Shown here piece by piece: positions 6,918 through 15,050 of a DNA stretch of 15,050 nt. The stretch covers positions 1 through 15,050 of the forward strand of contig JAFGXK010000325.1 of the NCBI GenBank assembly GCA_016936695.1. Reading direction: 5' to 3'. The stretch is from Bacteroidales bacterium (GTDB taxonomy: Bacteria > Bacteroidota > Bacteroidia > Bacteroidales > VadinHA17). The notes beneath the pieces were generated by a model. It did not search any database. It was given only the letters and a program-made list of their open reading frames with translations, and was not told the DNA's origin. A program made the translations under genes and the position numbers. Numbering within the stretch: the first letter of the stretch is position 1; each line of letters opens with the position of its first letter.

Positions 6918-8591
6918 ATGACAGGAAAATTTGTAATAGGCCTGGATTACGGAACTGACTCCGTCAGGGCTGTGGTCGTTGATACAGCAAACGGTGTCAC
7001 AGTTGGCAGCTCGGTATTTGAATATCCCAGATGGAAACAGGGATTATACTGCGATCCGGCATCCAATCGGTTCCGCCAGCATCCCCTCGACTACATTGAG
7101 GGGATGGAGCACTCGGTGAAGGAGGCCATGAAGGGACTTCCTCCGGAGATAACAAAAAACATTGCAGGAATAACTGTCGATACCACCGGGTCGACACCTG
7201 TGGCAGTCGACCGGGATGGCGTACCACTGTCCCTGAAACCTGGTTTCGAAGATGACCCCGATGCCATGTTTGTATTATGGAAAGATCATACCGCGGTAAA
7301 AGAAGCCGCTGAGATCAACGAAATTTCCAGGTCGTGGGGAGGAATTGATTATACGAAGTATGAGGGCGGAGTCTATTCCTCGGAATGGTTCTGGGCAAAG
7401 CTGCTGCATGTGATCCGTGTAAATGAAAAGGTTAGGCAAACTGCATTTTCCTGGGTTGAACACTGCGACTGGATCCCTGCCCTGCTTACCGGAAACACCG
7501 ATCCTTTAAAAATAAAGAGAAGCCGTTGCGCTGCCGGGCACAAGGCCATGTGGCATCCCGATTTCAACGGGCTTCCCCCCGAAGAGTTCCTGGTTCGTCT
7601 CGATCCTCTCCTGGCAGGGCTGAGAGACCGCCTTTTCACCGAGACCTGGACCTGCGAAGTAAGTGCCGGAGTGATTTCGGAAGAATGGTCACAGCGTCTG
7701 GGCCTTCCGGCAGGGGTCATGGTTGGTACAGGTGCCTTTGACGCTCATCTCGGAGCGCTGGGAGGCGAGATAATGCCTTATCACCTGGTAAAGGTTATGG
7801 GTACCTCCACATGCGATATGCTGGTTTCTCCGATGGACGAGATTGGAGATAAACTTGTTTCAGGCATTTGCGGACAGGTAGAGGGCTCCATTATTCCCGG
7901 GATGCTCGGGCTCGAGGCCGGACAATCGGCATTTGGCGATGTATATGCCTGGTTCGGAAAGCTTCTTCTGTGGCCGGTCGAAGAAATTATCTCTTCAATG
8001 GGCTGGCTGGATGAGAGTGTCAGGGAAAGGATCAGGACCGAAACCTCCGACCGGATTATCACGGATCTGAGTCTTAAGGCAGCTTTACTTCCTGAAGAAG
8101 AGACTGCCCTTGTTGCCCTTGACTGGCTAAACGGCAGAAGGACTCCTTTTGCCAACCAGGAACTGAAGGGTGCCATTGCAGGATTGTCGCTTGGTTCTGA
8201 TGCGCCCAGGATATTTAAATCGCTGGTAGAAGCAACCGCCTTTGGATCGAGAATGATAAACGACAGGTTCATTTCCGAGGGTGTCAGGATCGACGGAGTG
8301 ATAGCAATCGGAGGAGTGGCAAGGAAAAATCCCTGGGTGATGCAGATCGTTTCTGATGTGCTAAATATGCCGATCAGGGTTGCAAGCTCCGATCAGACAT
8401 GTGCTCTCGGATCAGCAATGGCAGCCTCGGTTATGGCAGGCATCCACAGCGATTTCGAGACGGCACGCAAAGCCATGGGCGGAGGATTTGAGAAAGAGTA
8501 CATTCCCGATCCGGTGAAGGCACGGAAATATGATGAAATTTATATAAGGTACAAAAAACTAGGTACCTTTATAGAGAAGGAATTGACTTGA
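6918..8591 (+). CDS. araB: L-ribulokinase (FGGY family)
   Basis: AraB phosphorylates L-ribulose with ATP to L-ribulose 5-phosphate. The 557 residues fit the AraB branch of FGGY kinases. The N-terminal ATPase motif is IGLDYGTDSVRAVVVD (7-22), with DTTGSTPVAVD (88-98) and the polar substrate-site segment FVLWKDHTA (118-126). The catalytic base is expected at Asp275 in GTGAFDAHLGALGG (270-283). The C-terminal half has the MGTSTCDML (294-302) and GGVARKNPWVMQIVSD (about 470-485) motifs of the nucleotide site. I start at the ATG at 6918, 10 bases after the araD stop, because the conserved N-terminus begins there; the frame stays open back to an ATG at 6822 inside araD, but those 32 extra residues have no family likeness. 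The gene completes the isomerase-kinase-epimerase set. Confidence 0.97.
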   Translation: MTGKFVIGLDYGTDSVRAVVVDTANGVTVGSSVFEYPRWKQGLYCDPASNRFRQHPLDYIEGMEHSVKEAMKGLPPEITKNIAGITVDTTGSTPVAVDRDGVPLSLKPGFEDDPDAMFVLWKDHTAVKEAAEINEISRSWGGIDYTKYEGGVYSSEWFWAKLLHVIRVNEKVRQTAFSWVEHCDWIPALLTGNTDPLKIKRSRCAAGHKAMWHPDFNGLPPEEFLVRLDPLLAGLRDRLFTETWTCEVSAGVISEEWSQRLGLPAGVMVGTGAFDAHLGALGGEIMPYHLVKVMGTSTCDMLVSPMDEIGDKLVSGICGQVEGSIIPGMLGLEAGQSAFGDVYAWFGKLLLWPVEEIISSMGWLDESVRERIRTETSDRIITDLSLKAALLPEEETALVALDWLNGRRTPFANQELKGAIAGLSLGSDAPRIFKSLVEATAFGSRMINDRFISEGVRIDGVIAIGGVARKNPWVMQIVSDVLNMPIRVASSDQTCALGSAMAASVMAGIHSDFETARKAMGGGFEKEYIPDPVKARKYDEIYIRYKKLGTFIEKELT

Positions 8592-8600
8592 TTGACTAAC

Positions 8601-8682
8601 CTCGTACCTCGTACCGCGTACCGTATAAACAGCAACCCGCCTCCGCTAAAGCTATGTCGGGCTAAGCCAGCAACCAGTAACC
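8601..8682. repeat. Intergenic repeat: 7-base tandem units plus flanked hairpin
   Basis: The 111-base gap between araB and the GH51 gene is unlike the other short operon gaps. It opens with three 7-base units, CTCGTAC, CTCGTAC and CGCGTAC (8601-8621), running into a partial fourth. Then come two direct copies of AGCAACC (8631-8637 and 8669-8675) enclosing a stretch with short inverted repeats, including GCTAAAGC (8645-8652) and GGCTAAGCC (8660-8668), and near-complementary CCCGCC and GTCGGG arms. It ends in AACCAGTAACCA. There is no ORF and no T-run that would mark a terminator. It looks like a short dispersed repeat of the REP or MITE kind, but a single window cannot show that it is multicopy. 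Confidence 0.5.
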
Positions 8683-8702
8683 AAAATAATTAAAACTCCA
8701 TT

Positions 8703-10277
8703 ATGATGAAAACATTAAAGTATGTCCTGACTCTTCTGGTAATTCTGGCCGGTACTTCAGTCCTGGCCCAGAAAGATCAGATTCCCGCGGTTAACCAGCT
8801 CGTCGTGATAGCTAATAACCCCGGACCGGTGATCAGCAAGGATATCTACGGACATTTCTCCGAGCATCTCGGAAGATGCATCTACGAAGGTCTGTGGGTT
8901 GGAACGGATTCAAAGATACCCAACACCTACGGGATAAGGAATGATGTCCTGTTTGCACTGCGGGAGATTAAGGTCCCCAACCTGCGCTGGCCGGGCGGAT
9001 GTTTTGCCGACACATACCACTGGAAAGATGGTATAGGTCCTCAGGAAAAAAGAGCTTCCATAGTCAATACACACTGGGGTGGAGTAACCGAGGATAATTC
9101 CTTCGGGACCCACGAATTCATGAAATTATGCGAGCTTCTCGACTGCGATGCCTATATCAACGGCAATGTCGGATCAGGTACTGTAAGGGAAATGGCCGAA
9201 TGGATTGAGTATCTCACCTCCGATTCCGACAGTCCAATGACACGTCTTCGCAAGGAGAACGGACAGGAAGCCCCGTGGAAGGTTAAATACTGGGCAATCG
9301 GAAATGAAAACTGGGGCTGCGGTGGAAACATGACTGCTGAATTCTATACGGATGTCATGAGGCAGTTTTCCACTTACCTGAACAATTACGGCGGTAACCG
9401 GCTATACAGGGTTGCATGCGGACCATCGGACTACAACGTGGCATGGACCGAAACGCTGATGAAGGATCCTGCATCCCGAGGAAGATTCCAGGGATTGTCC
9501 ATTCATTATTATTCGGTTCCTGATGGCTGGAGCAGGCCCAAGGGATCATCAACCGAATTTGATGAGAACGCCTGGTTCAAAACGATGCAGGCAAACCTCC
9601 AGATGGATGAAATAATCAGGGGCCATGAGGCGATAATGGACCGCTACGATCCGCGCAAGACCAAAGGACTGGTGGTGGATGAATGGGGCAACTGGTTTGA
9701 TGTTGAACCGGGAACCAATCCCGGATTCCTTTATCAGCAGAACTCCCTGAGGGATGGACTGACAGCCGCCATTCACCTGAATATTTTCAACCAGCATGCT
9801 GAAAGGGTAAAGGTGGCAAACCTTGCCCAGATAGTAAATGTGCTTCAGTCAGTGATCCTGACAAAGGATGATCTTATGGTGCTTACCCCGACTTACCATG
9901 TATTCAGGATGTTCAGGGTGCATCAGGAAGCAAGGCTCCTGAAAACCGATCTTAAATGCGAGGAATACGTTTTCGGCGACCGCAGGATACCTGCAGTATC
10001 AGCTTCTGCATCTGTAGATAATGAGGGTAAAATGCATATTTCGCTGGCAAACCTGAATCCTAACAAGCCGGTTGTGCTAAACTGTCCGATAATAGGCGAA
10101 ACCTATAAAAATGTCACCGGCGAAGTGCTGACAGCTGACGCAATAAATGCACATAACACTTTTGAAGCTGCTGATAAGGTAAAACCGGCAGCATTCAACG
10201 GTCACTCCTACAAAAATGGTGTGCTAACTGTTACAATGCCTGCAAAATCGGTAGTGGTTCTGGAATTTACTAAATAA
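8703..10277 (+). CDS. Exported GH51 alpha-L-arabinofuranosidase
   Basis: The enzyme removes terminal alpha-L-arabinofuranosyl groups from arabinan, arabinoxylan or related chains by a retaining mechanism. The 524-residue protein starts with a Sec signal peptide: Lys-containing N-region, hydrophobic core LTLLVILAG (9-17), and a likely cut after VLA (20-22). The catalytic barrel includes GHFSEHLGRCIYEGLW (50-65), LRWPGGCFADTYHW (94-107), and WAIGNENWGCGGNM (197-210), where Glu202 is the acid/base. HYYSVP (268-273) follows, and VVDEWGNW (324-331) carries Glu327 as the nucleophile. Residues from about 385 form the usual C-terminal beta-sandwich. Many GH51 enzymes are cytoplasmic, so the signal peptide is notable and places this one in the periplasm or outside. 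It lies 111 bases after araB, past a repeat, and only three bases before the GH127 gene. Exact linkage preference cannot be read from sequence. Confidence 0.95.
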   Translation: MMKTLKYVLTLLVILAGTSVLAQKDQIPAVNQLVVIANNPGPVISKDIYGHFSEHLGRCIYEGLWVGTDSKIPNTYGIRNDVLFALREIKVPNLRWPGGCFADTYHWKDGIGPQEKRASIVNTHWGGVTEDNSFGTHEFMKLCELLDCDAYINGNVGSGTVREMAEWIEYLTSDSDSPMTRLRKENGQEAPWKVKYWAIGNENWGCGGNMTAEFYTDVMRQFSTYLNNYGGNRLYRVACGPSDYNVAWTETLMKDPASRGRFQGLSIHYYSVPDGWSRPKGSSTEFDENAWFKTMQANLQMDEIIRGHEAIMDRYDPRKTKGLVVDEWGNWFDVEPGTNPGFLYQQNSLRDGLTAAIHLNIFNQHAERVKVANLAQIVNVLQSVILTKDDLMVLTPTYHVFRMFRVHQEARLLKTDLKCEEYVFGDRRIPAVSASASVDNEGKMHISLANLNPNKPVVLNCPIIGETYKNVTGEVLTADAINAHNTFEAADKVKPAAFNGHSYKNGVLTVTMPAKSVVVLEFTK

Positions 10278-10280
10278 CTC

Positions 10281-12689
10281 ATGAAAAAACCTTTTTTTCT
10301 CCTGACTACAGCACTGTTAATTCTTCTTGTATATGGATGCAGCAGGAATTCCGATGCTGACTACCCCATCCGTCCTGTGTCCTTTACATCGGTAAAGCTA
10401 ACTGATGATTTCTGGGCTCCGAGGATAAAAAAGAATGCAGATGTCACAATCCCTATCGCCTTTTCCTACTGCGAATCCTCAGGAAGGGTTAAGAACTTCG
10501 AGATAGCCGCCGGACTGGATACCGGAACCTTCGGCACTATTTACCCGTTTGATGATTCTGACGTCTTCAAGATCATCGAGGGTGCAGCCTATTCACTTCA
10601 GACCAGTCCCGATCCCGGACTGGATGCTTATCTCGATACACTTATCCTGAAAATCGGCCTTGCCCAGGAGGAAGACGGATATCTTTACACCAACCGCACA
10701 ATTGCAGAGATGCATGGAGGGAAAGGCCTTCATGAATGGGCAAGTCCGAACAGATGGGAGCTTGATTCCATTCTCAGCCACGAGCTTTATAACCTTGGCC
10801 ACCTGTATGAAGCTGCCGTGGCCCATTATCAGGCTACCGGGAAAAGGTCCCTTCTCGACATTGCAATCAAATCGGCAGATCTCGTTGACAGGGATTTCGG
10901 CCACGACAGGGTGAAAGTTTACCCTGGCCATCAGGTCATTGAGATGGGTCTGGTGAAGTTATACCGGGCAACAGGCGACAGGAGATACCTCGATCTGGCA
11001 AAATTTTTCCTTGATATCAGGGGACCGAATGGCGAAGAATACAACCAGGCTCATAAAAAGGTGGTTGACCAGACCGAAGCTGTCGGACATGCGGTAAGAG
11101 CAACCTATATGTATTCGGGAATGGCTGATATTGCGGCAATTGAAAGGAACAGCGCCTACATAAACGCCATTACAAAGATTTGGGAGGACATTGTTTACGG
11201 CAAGATCTATATAACCGGAGGTATCGGCGCCACAGGTGGGAACGAAGGCTTCGCCGATCCGTTTGTGCTTCCCAATATGTCGGCATATTGCGAGACATGT
11301 GCTTCCATCGGCAATATTTTTACAAATCACAGGCTTTTCCTTTTCCACGGCGACGGGAAATACATGGATATTCTTGAAAAAACTCTTTATAATTCAATGC
11401 TTTCGGGAGTTTCGCTCTCAGCCGACAGGTTCTTTTACCCGAATCCTCTGGAGTCCAACGGCCAGCATGAGCGTCAGGCATGGTTCGGATGCGCATGCTG
11501 CCCTTCAAATGTGGCACGGTTTGTCCCGGCCATCCCCGGGTACATCTATGGAGTGACCGATAAGGAGCTCTATGTCAGCCTTTATATTTCAAATGATGCT
11601 GATATAGCCCTTGGTAAGAACAAGGTTAAAGTCTCGCAGAAGGCCAATTTCCCATGGGATGGAAATGTAGAGCTGTCAGTTGATCCTGAAAAACCGGAAA
11701 CCTTTACAGTCCTTATGCGTATTCCGGGGTGGGCCAGGAATGAAGCAATCCCGGGCGGGCTTTACAAGTTTGGTGATGACAATAATGAAAAATACTCCAT
11801 ATCGGTAAACGGTGAAGCAGTGAATGCCGAACTCGTAAACGGATATGCGGTCATTAAGAGGAAATGGAATAAGGGAGACAGCATCAGTCTGGAGCTTCCG
11901 ATGCCTGTCAGGACTGTTGTTGCCGATGAGCGTATAAAGGATGATGCAGGCAAGATAGCTGTTCAGAGCGGGCCGGTGATGTACTGTGCTGAATGGCCCG
12001 ATAATCCTGAAGGCCGGATATTGAACCTGGTTATTGACAGGGAAGCGGATTTTACTACTGAATATGACAGCGGACTTTTAAACGGAACACGGGTTATCAC
12101 AACTTCGGGCTATCAGACCAGAAAAACACTCGACGGAAAATTAGAAACAATGGAAAAACAGCCTGTTAAACTAATTCCCTATGCACTTTGGAACAACCGG
12201 GGACCCGGTCAGATGATGGTATGGCTTCCCCTTAGTCCGGAAAGCTCGCGACCATTGCCGGCTCCGACCGTTGCCTTCAGGAGCAGGGTAACAGGCAGCA
12301 AGATTACAAGGGCCCTCTCTGCCCTTAATGATCAGTCCTTGCCTTCAAATTCAAACGACCGCTCGGTTAGTTACTATCACTGGTGGCCCGATAAGGATCA
12401 GTGGGCATATGTTCAGTATGATTTTGAAAAACCTGAAACTGTTTCAAAGTCGAAGGTTTACTGGTTTGACGACCGGCCCGACGGCGGTTGCCGGATCCCG
12501 GATGAATGGGAGTTGCAGTACCTTGCAGGTGGCACCTGGAAGCCGGTGAAGGACAAGTCGGGCTACACCGTAACTAAGGATGGCTGGGATTCAGTTGAGT
12601 TCGAACCGGTAAGGACATCTGCCGTAAAATTACGGGTAAAGCTTAACCGGGAATTCTCCTCAGGTATCTATGAATGGATTGTTGATTAA
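10281..12689 (+). CDS. GH127 family lipoprotein, probable beta-L-arabinofuranosidase
   Basis: The 802-residue protein begins with a lipoprotein signal ending LLVYGC, so Cys20 should be lipidated; the acidic residues soon after it (SRNSDAD) may favour surface display. The GH127 (formerly DUF1680) region starts at FTSVKLTDDFW (35-45). Catalytic marks line up with Bifidobacterium HypBA1: Glu322 in GGNEGF (319-324) as acid/base, Glu338 and Cys340 in AYCETC (335-340) as zinc ligands, and CACC (404-407) with Cys406 as nucleophile and zinc ligand and Cys407 as zinc ligand. HypBA1 releases L-arabinose from beta-linked disaccharides of plant hydroxyproline-rich glycoproteins. Residues about 676-802 form an added beta-sandwich resembling F5/8 type C or CBM32 modules. 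It is three bases after the GH51 gene, so the two are surely co-transcribed. GH127 also includes RG-II enzymes with other substrates; the arabinose operon favours L-arabinofuranose. Confidence 0.92.
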   Translation: MKKPFFLLTTALLILLVYGCSRNSDADYPIRPVSFTSVKLTDDFWAPRIKKNADVTIPIAFSYCESSGRVKNFEIAAGLDTGTFGTIYPFDDSDVFKIIEGAAYSLQTSPDPGLDAYLDTLILKIGLAQEEDGYLYTNRTIAEMHGGKGLHEWASPNRWELDSILSHELYNLGHLYEAAVAHYQATGKRSLLDIAIKSADLVDRDFGHDRVKVYPGHQVIEMGLVKLYRATGDRRYLDLAKFFLDIRGPNGEEYNQAHKKVVDQTEAVGHAVRATYMYSGMADIAAIERNSAYINAITKIWEDIVYGKIYITGGIGATGGNEGFADPFVLPNMSAYCETCASIGNIFTNHRLFLFHGDGKYMDILEKTLYNSMLSGVSLSADRFFYPNPLESNGQHERQAWFGCACCPSNVARFVPAIPGYIYGVTDKELYVSLYISNDADIALGKNKVKVSQKANFPWDGNVELSVDPEKPETFTVLMRIPGWARNEAIPGGLYKFGDDNNEKYSISVNGEAVNAELVNGYAVIKRKWNKGDSISLELPMPVRTVVADERIKDDAGKIAVQSGPVMYCAEWPDNPEGRILNLVIDREADFTTEYDSGLLNGTRVITTSGYQTRKTLDGKLETMEKQPVKLIPYALWNNRGPGQMMVWLPLSPESSRPLPAPTVAFRSRVTGSKITRALSALNDQSLPSNSNDRSVSYYHWWPDKDQWAYVQYDFEKPETVSKSKVYWFDDRPDGGCRIPDEWELQYLAGGTWKPVKDKSGYTVTKDGWDSVEFEPVRTSAVKLRVKLNREFSSGIYEWIVD

Positions 12690-12696
12690 AAACTTT

Positions 12697-12716
12697 GATA
12701 ATCAGTATTATCTTTT
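12697..12716 (+). other. Small inverted repeat between the two GH127 genes
   Basis: GATAAT, a CAGT loop and ATTATC form a perfect 6-bp inverted repeat (12697-12712) followed by TTTT, eight bases after the first GH127 stop. All pairs but two are A-T, so as an RNA hairpin it is weak. It could be a partial terminator, an mRNA-processing mark or a protein site; nothing decides between them. Confidence 0.25.
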
Positions 12717-12758
12717 AAGATCCGTGTTACGCCGTTTTTTAACTCCGTGAAACTAATT

Positions 12759-15050
12759 ATGAAACCCATGGTCCGCTTTCGTTTCTTGCTGATCATCCTG
12801 CTTTCATCAGCCTTGATGTTATCGCTGACAGGTCGTTATTCGCAAGCCCAGGATTCCGCCCGTAACCTTGCCCTGGTGGCAACACCATCCACTTCGGCCC
12901 GCTATGGCGGTTCTCCGGTGTTTCTCAACGATGGGTTGACTCCTGCCACTGCTGCCGGTATGAGGTCAGGAACGAATCGCCCGCCGGTAAGACTTTCCAA
13001 CCAGTGGGTCGAATATGAATGGAGCCAGCCAGTTACCACTGGAGGAATTTCCGTTTTCTGGTGGAATTTCGGGAATTCAGTCAGACTGCCTCAGGGGTAC
13101 AGGATAACCTGGTGGAACGGCAGTGATTTTGAAGCCGTTAAAAATCCGGCAGGGCTTGGTCTTGTCAACAATGAGTTCAATACCACAACTTTCGACCCGG
13201 TGAAGACGACCCGGTTAAGGCTTGAGGTCGATTCTGCAGAAAGATTCCCGGGTACACTTCTTGAATGGAAAGTATTTCAGACAACCGGCAGCTCCGGACA
13301 TCCGCCCGTGGTGAATGCCGGACCTGACAGGTCGGTTATTATCGGCGGAAAGACCTATTTGTCGGGCTCAGCAAGGTCGGTGACTCCGGTTACAGGAATC
13401 GCATGGACAAAAAAATCCGGTCCTGGAACCGTGACCTTTGAAAAGCCGGGAAACCCTCTAACTACAGCGGTCTTCTCACAACCCGGAGAATATATCCTTT
13501 CTATGATGACGCGCGAGGGCAGTCTCTCTTCAGTATCACATCTTTCGGTAAAAGTGACCACTCCTCCTCCGGCCGAAAGGCTGGATGTTGTTTATACAAA
13601 GAGGTATAAAATCGATAGCCCTTTATGGACAGGCAGGGCAAAGGCTCTGATGGTCAACTGGATTCCGTGGTGCATCGATCAGATAGAAAGAGACACTCTT
13701 ACCCTTGGCTCCGGCGGGCTCGACAATTTCATTGATGCAGCTAAGGCGCTCCGCAGAGAACCTCATGGCCGTCACAAGGGCTATGTCTTTTCAAATGCGT
13801 GGGTTCATCAGACCATTGAGTCGATGTGCATAGCACTGATGATAGATCCTCAGGGCGACAGGGAGATAATGGAGGCCCAGGAAAGGATGCGAAACACTCT
13901 TGAGAAATGGATACCTGTAGTGCTTTCTGCACAGGAACCTGACGGTTACCTCCATACTGCCTGGACGCTCCGTGACACAGCCCGCTGGAAATCGAGATGG
14001 GCTCCAGAAACACGTGGCAATCATGAAGGATACGTTGCCGGTTATTTCATCGAATCGGCCATCAATCACTATACTCTCACCGAAGGGAAGGACAGGAGAC
14101 TTTACGATGCGGCTAAGAAACTGTCCGATTGCTGGGTGGCAAACATCGGTCCGGGAAAGATAGCATGGTACGACGGTCATCAGGAAATGGAGCAGGCTCT
14201 TGTCAGGTTCGGTCGTTTTGTGAATGATATGGAAGGAAACGGAAGGGGCGACAGTTATATCAGGCTTGCAAAGTTCCTTCTTGATAACCGCAACAACGGC
14301 AGCGAATATGACCAGAGCCATGTGCCGGTTCAGGAGCAGTATGAAGCCGTCGGGCATGCTGTCAGGGCTGTCTACAACTATTCAGCCATGGCTGATGTTG
14401 CGGCTGAGACAGGAGATATTGATTATCAGAGCGCAGTTATCTCGCTGTGGGACAATATAGTGAATAAAAAATACTATGTCACAGGAGGCATAGGAAGCGG
14501 CGAAACTTCAGAAGGATTCGGCCCCAACTATTCCCTTGGGAACAATGCCTACTGCGAATCGTGTTCCAGTTGCGGCCTGATTTTCTTCCAGTACAAGATG
14601 AATCTTGCATACCACGATGCCTTATATGCCGACCTGTATGAGGAAACAATATACAATGCCCTTTTAGGTTCAATTGATTACGAAGGGAAGCACTTTTATT
14701 ACGATAATCCCCTGAATTCAGGAGAGTCGCGTTATTCGTGGCACGTATGTCCCTGCTGTGTGGGCAATATACCCAGAACCCTGCTGATGATACCTACATG
14801 GACCTACGTCAAGGGAAAAGACGGCATTTATGTCAACATGTTCATTGGCAGTACCATCAATGTTGAAAAAGTGGCAGGCACCGATGTTGAGATGATCCAG
14901 GAGACTGATTATCCATGGAACGGAAAAGTGTCGGTTATTGTTAATCCTGCAAGGAAAGCGAAATTTTCGGTACATATCAGGGTTCCGAACCGGACCACAA
15001 GCAGTTTATATAAGCCCTCTCCTGAGGTAAAAGGATTGAAATCGCTGAAA
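12759..15050 (+). CDS. Exported multi-domain GH127-like glycosidase, 3' end cut by window edge
   Basis: From the ATG at 12759 the frame stays open for 764 codons to the window edge with no stop. The order is: Sec signal peptide (1 to about 30, hydrophobic core FLLIILLSSALML); an F5/8 C-like beta-sandwich (about 38-174, with FLNDG, WVEYEWSQPV and TLLEWKVF); a PKD or Ig-like domain (about 181-267, opening PPVVNAGPDRSV); then a GH127-like catalytic region from about 275. The catalytic set is kept: Glu585 in SEGF, Glu600 and Cys602 in AYCESC, and CPCC (664-667) with Cys666 as nucleophile and Cys666/Cys667 as zinc ligands. QYEAVGHAVRAVYNYS and YYVTGGIGSG match the neighbour closely, but the start of the catalytic region differs, so it is a divergent relative and not a recent copy. 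It lies 69 bases after the first GH127 gene. It probably acts on beta-L-arabinofuranose or a related sugar in the periplasm or outside; the exact substrate is unknown. Confidence 0.88.
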   Translation, partial: MKPMVRFRFLLIILLSSALMLSLTGRYSQAQDSARNLALVATPSTSARYGGSPVFLNDGLTPATAAGMRSGTNRPPVRLSNQWVEYEWSQPVTTGGISVFWWNFGNSVRLPQGYRITWWNGSDFEAVKNPAGLGLVNNEFNTTTFDPVKTTRLRLEVDSAERFPGTLLEWKVFQTTGSSGHPPVVNAGPDRSVIIGGKTYLSGSARSVTPVTGIAWTKKSGPGTVTFEKPGNPLTTAVFSQPGEYILSMMTREGSLSSVSHLSVKVTTPPPAERLDVVYTKRYKIDSPLWTGRAKALMVNWIPWCIDQIERDTLTLGSGGLDNFIDAAKALRREPHGRHKGYVFSNAWVHQTIESMCIALMIDPQGDREIMEAQERMRNTLEKWIPVVLSAQEPDGYLHTAWTLRDTARWKSRWAPETRGNHEGYVAGYFIESAINHYTLTEGKDRRLYDAAKKLSDCWVANIGPGKIAWYDGHQEMEQALVRFGRFVNDMEGNGRGDSYIRLAKFLLDNRNNGSEYDQSHVPVQEQYEAVGHAVRAVYNYSAMADVAAETGDIDYQSAVISLWDNIVNKKYYVTGGIGSGETSEGFGPNYSLGNNAYCESCSSCGLIFFQYKMNLAYHDALYADLYEETIYNALLGSIDYEGKHFYYDNPLNSGESRYSWHVCPCCVGNIPRTLLMIPTWTYVKGKDGIYVNMFIGSTINVEKVAGTDVEMIQETDYPWNGKVSVIVNPARKAKFSVHIRVPNRTTSSLYKPSPEVKGLKSLK

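Noticed and set aside
8601..8624. CRISPR array from the repeated CTCGTAC units
   Set aside because: The units are 7 bases and directly adjacent with no spacers, and no cas gene is present.
13791..14357. A 188-codon minus-strand ORF
   Set aside because: It lies wholly opposite the second GH127-like gene, whose frame is open throughout and carries conserved motifs.
12759..15050. A frameshifted or degraded GH127 gene, suspected because only short closed ORFs appear here
   Set aside because: Codon-by-codon reading from 12759 shows one open frame to the window edge; it is partial only because the window ends.

Overview
The window looks like a chromosomal segment from a Bacteroidota bacterium, probably an environmental or plant-polysaccharide-degrading Bacteroidales relative. 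The clues are a NUDIX-type arabinose regulator of the Bacteroides AraR kind, sodium:solute symporters as sugar transporters, GH51 and GH127 arabinofuranosidases with Sec or lipoprotein signals, few clear Shine-Dalgarno sites, and TAnnTTTG-like -7 promoter elements. The assignment comes from gene content only; there is no rRNA gene to confirm it.

Left edge (1-2008): a sodium:solute symporter gene on the minus strand is cut by the window edge. Divergent from it is a PlsC-like acyltransferase gene on the plus strand. Neither has an obvious link to arabinose.

Regulatory gap (2009-2228): this 220-base AT-rich stretch holds a weak terminator-like hairpin, an imperfect palindrome that could be the AraR operator, and a TAAATTTG -7 element about 80 bases before the next gene.

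Arabinose operon (2229 to past 15050): eight plus-strand genes follow with gaps of 33, 48, 44, 10, 111, 3 and 69 bases. They encode an SGLT-type symporter, L-arabinose isomerase (araA), a NUDIX/winged-helix regulator (araR), L-ribulose-5-phosphate 4-epimerase (araD), L-ribulokinase (araB), an exported GH51 alpha-L-arabinofuranosidase, a GH127 lipoprotein, and a second exported multi-domain GH127 protein that runs off the right edge. The only break in style is the 111-base gap after araB, which carries 7-base tandem repeats and a hairpin-like intergenic repeat.

How the genes would work together: the exported GH51 and GH127 enzymes release alpha- and beta-linked L-arabinofuranose from plant polymers or glycoproteins. 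The symporter imports arabinose with Na+. AraA, AraB and AraD convert it through L-ribulose and L-ribulose 5-phosphate to D-xylulose 5-phosphate. AraR senses arabinose and adjusts the operon. This is a coherent version of a known type of system, not a wholly new one. The least ordinary parts are the two GH127 proteins, which carry the same kind of accessory domain at opposite ends, the HX4E variant in the acyltransferase, and the intergenic repeat.
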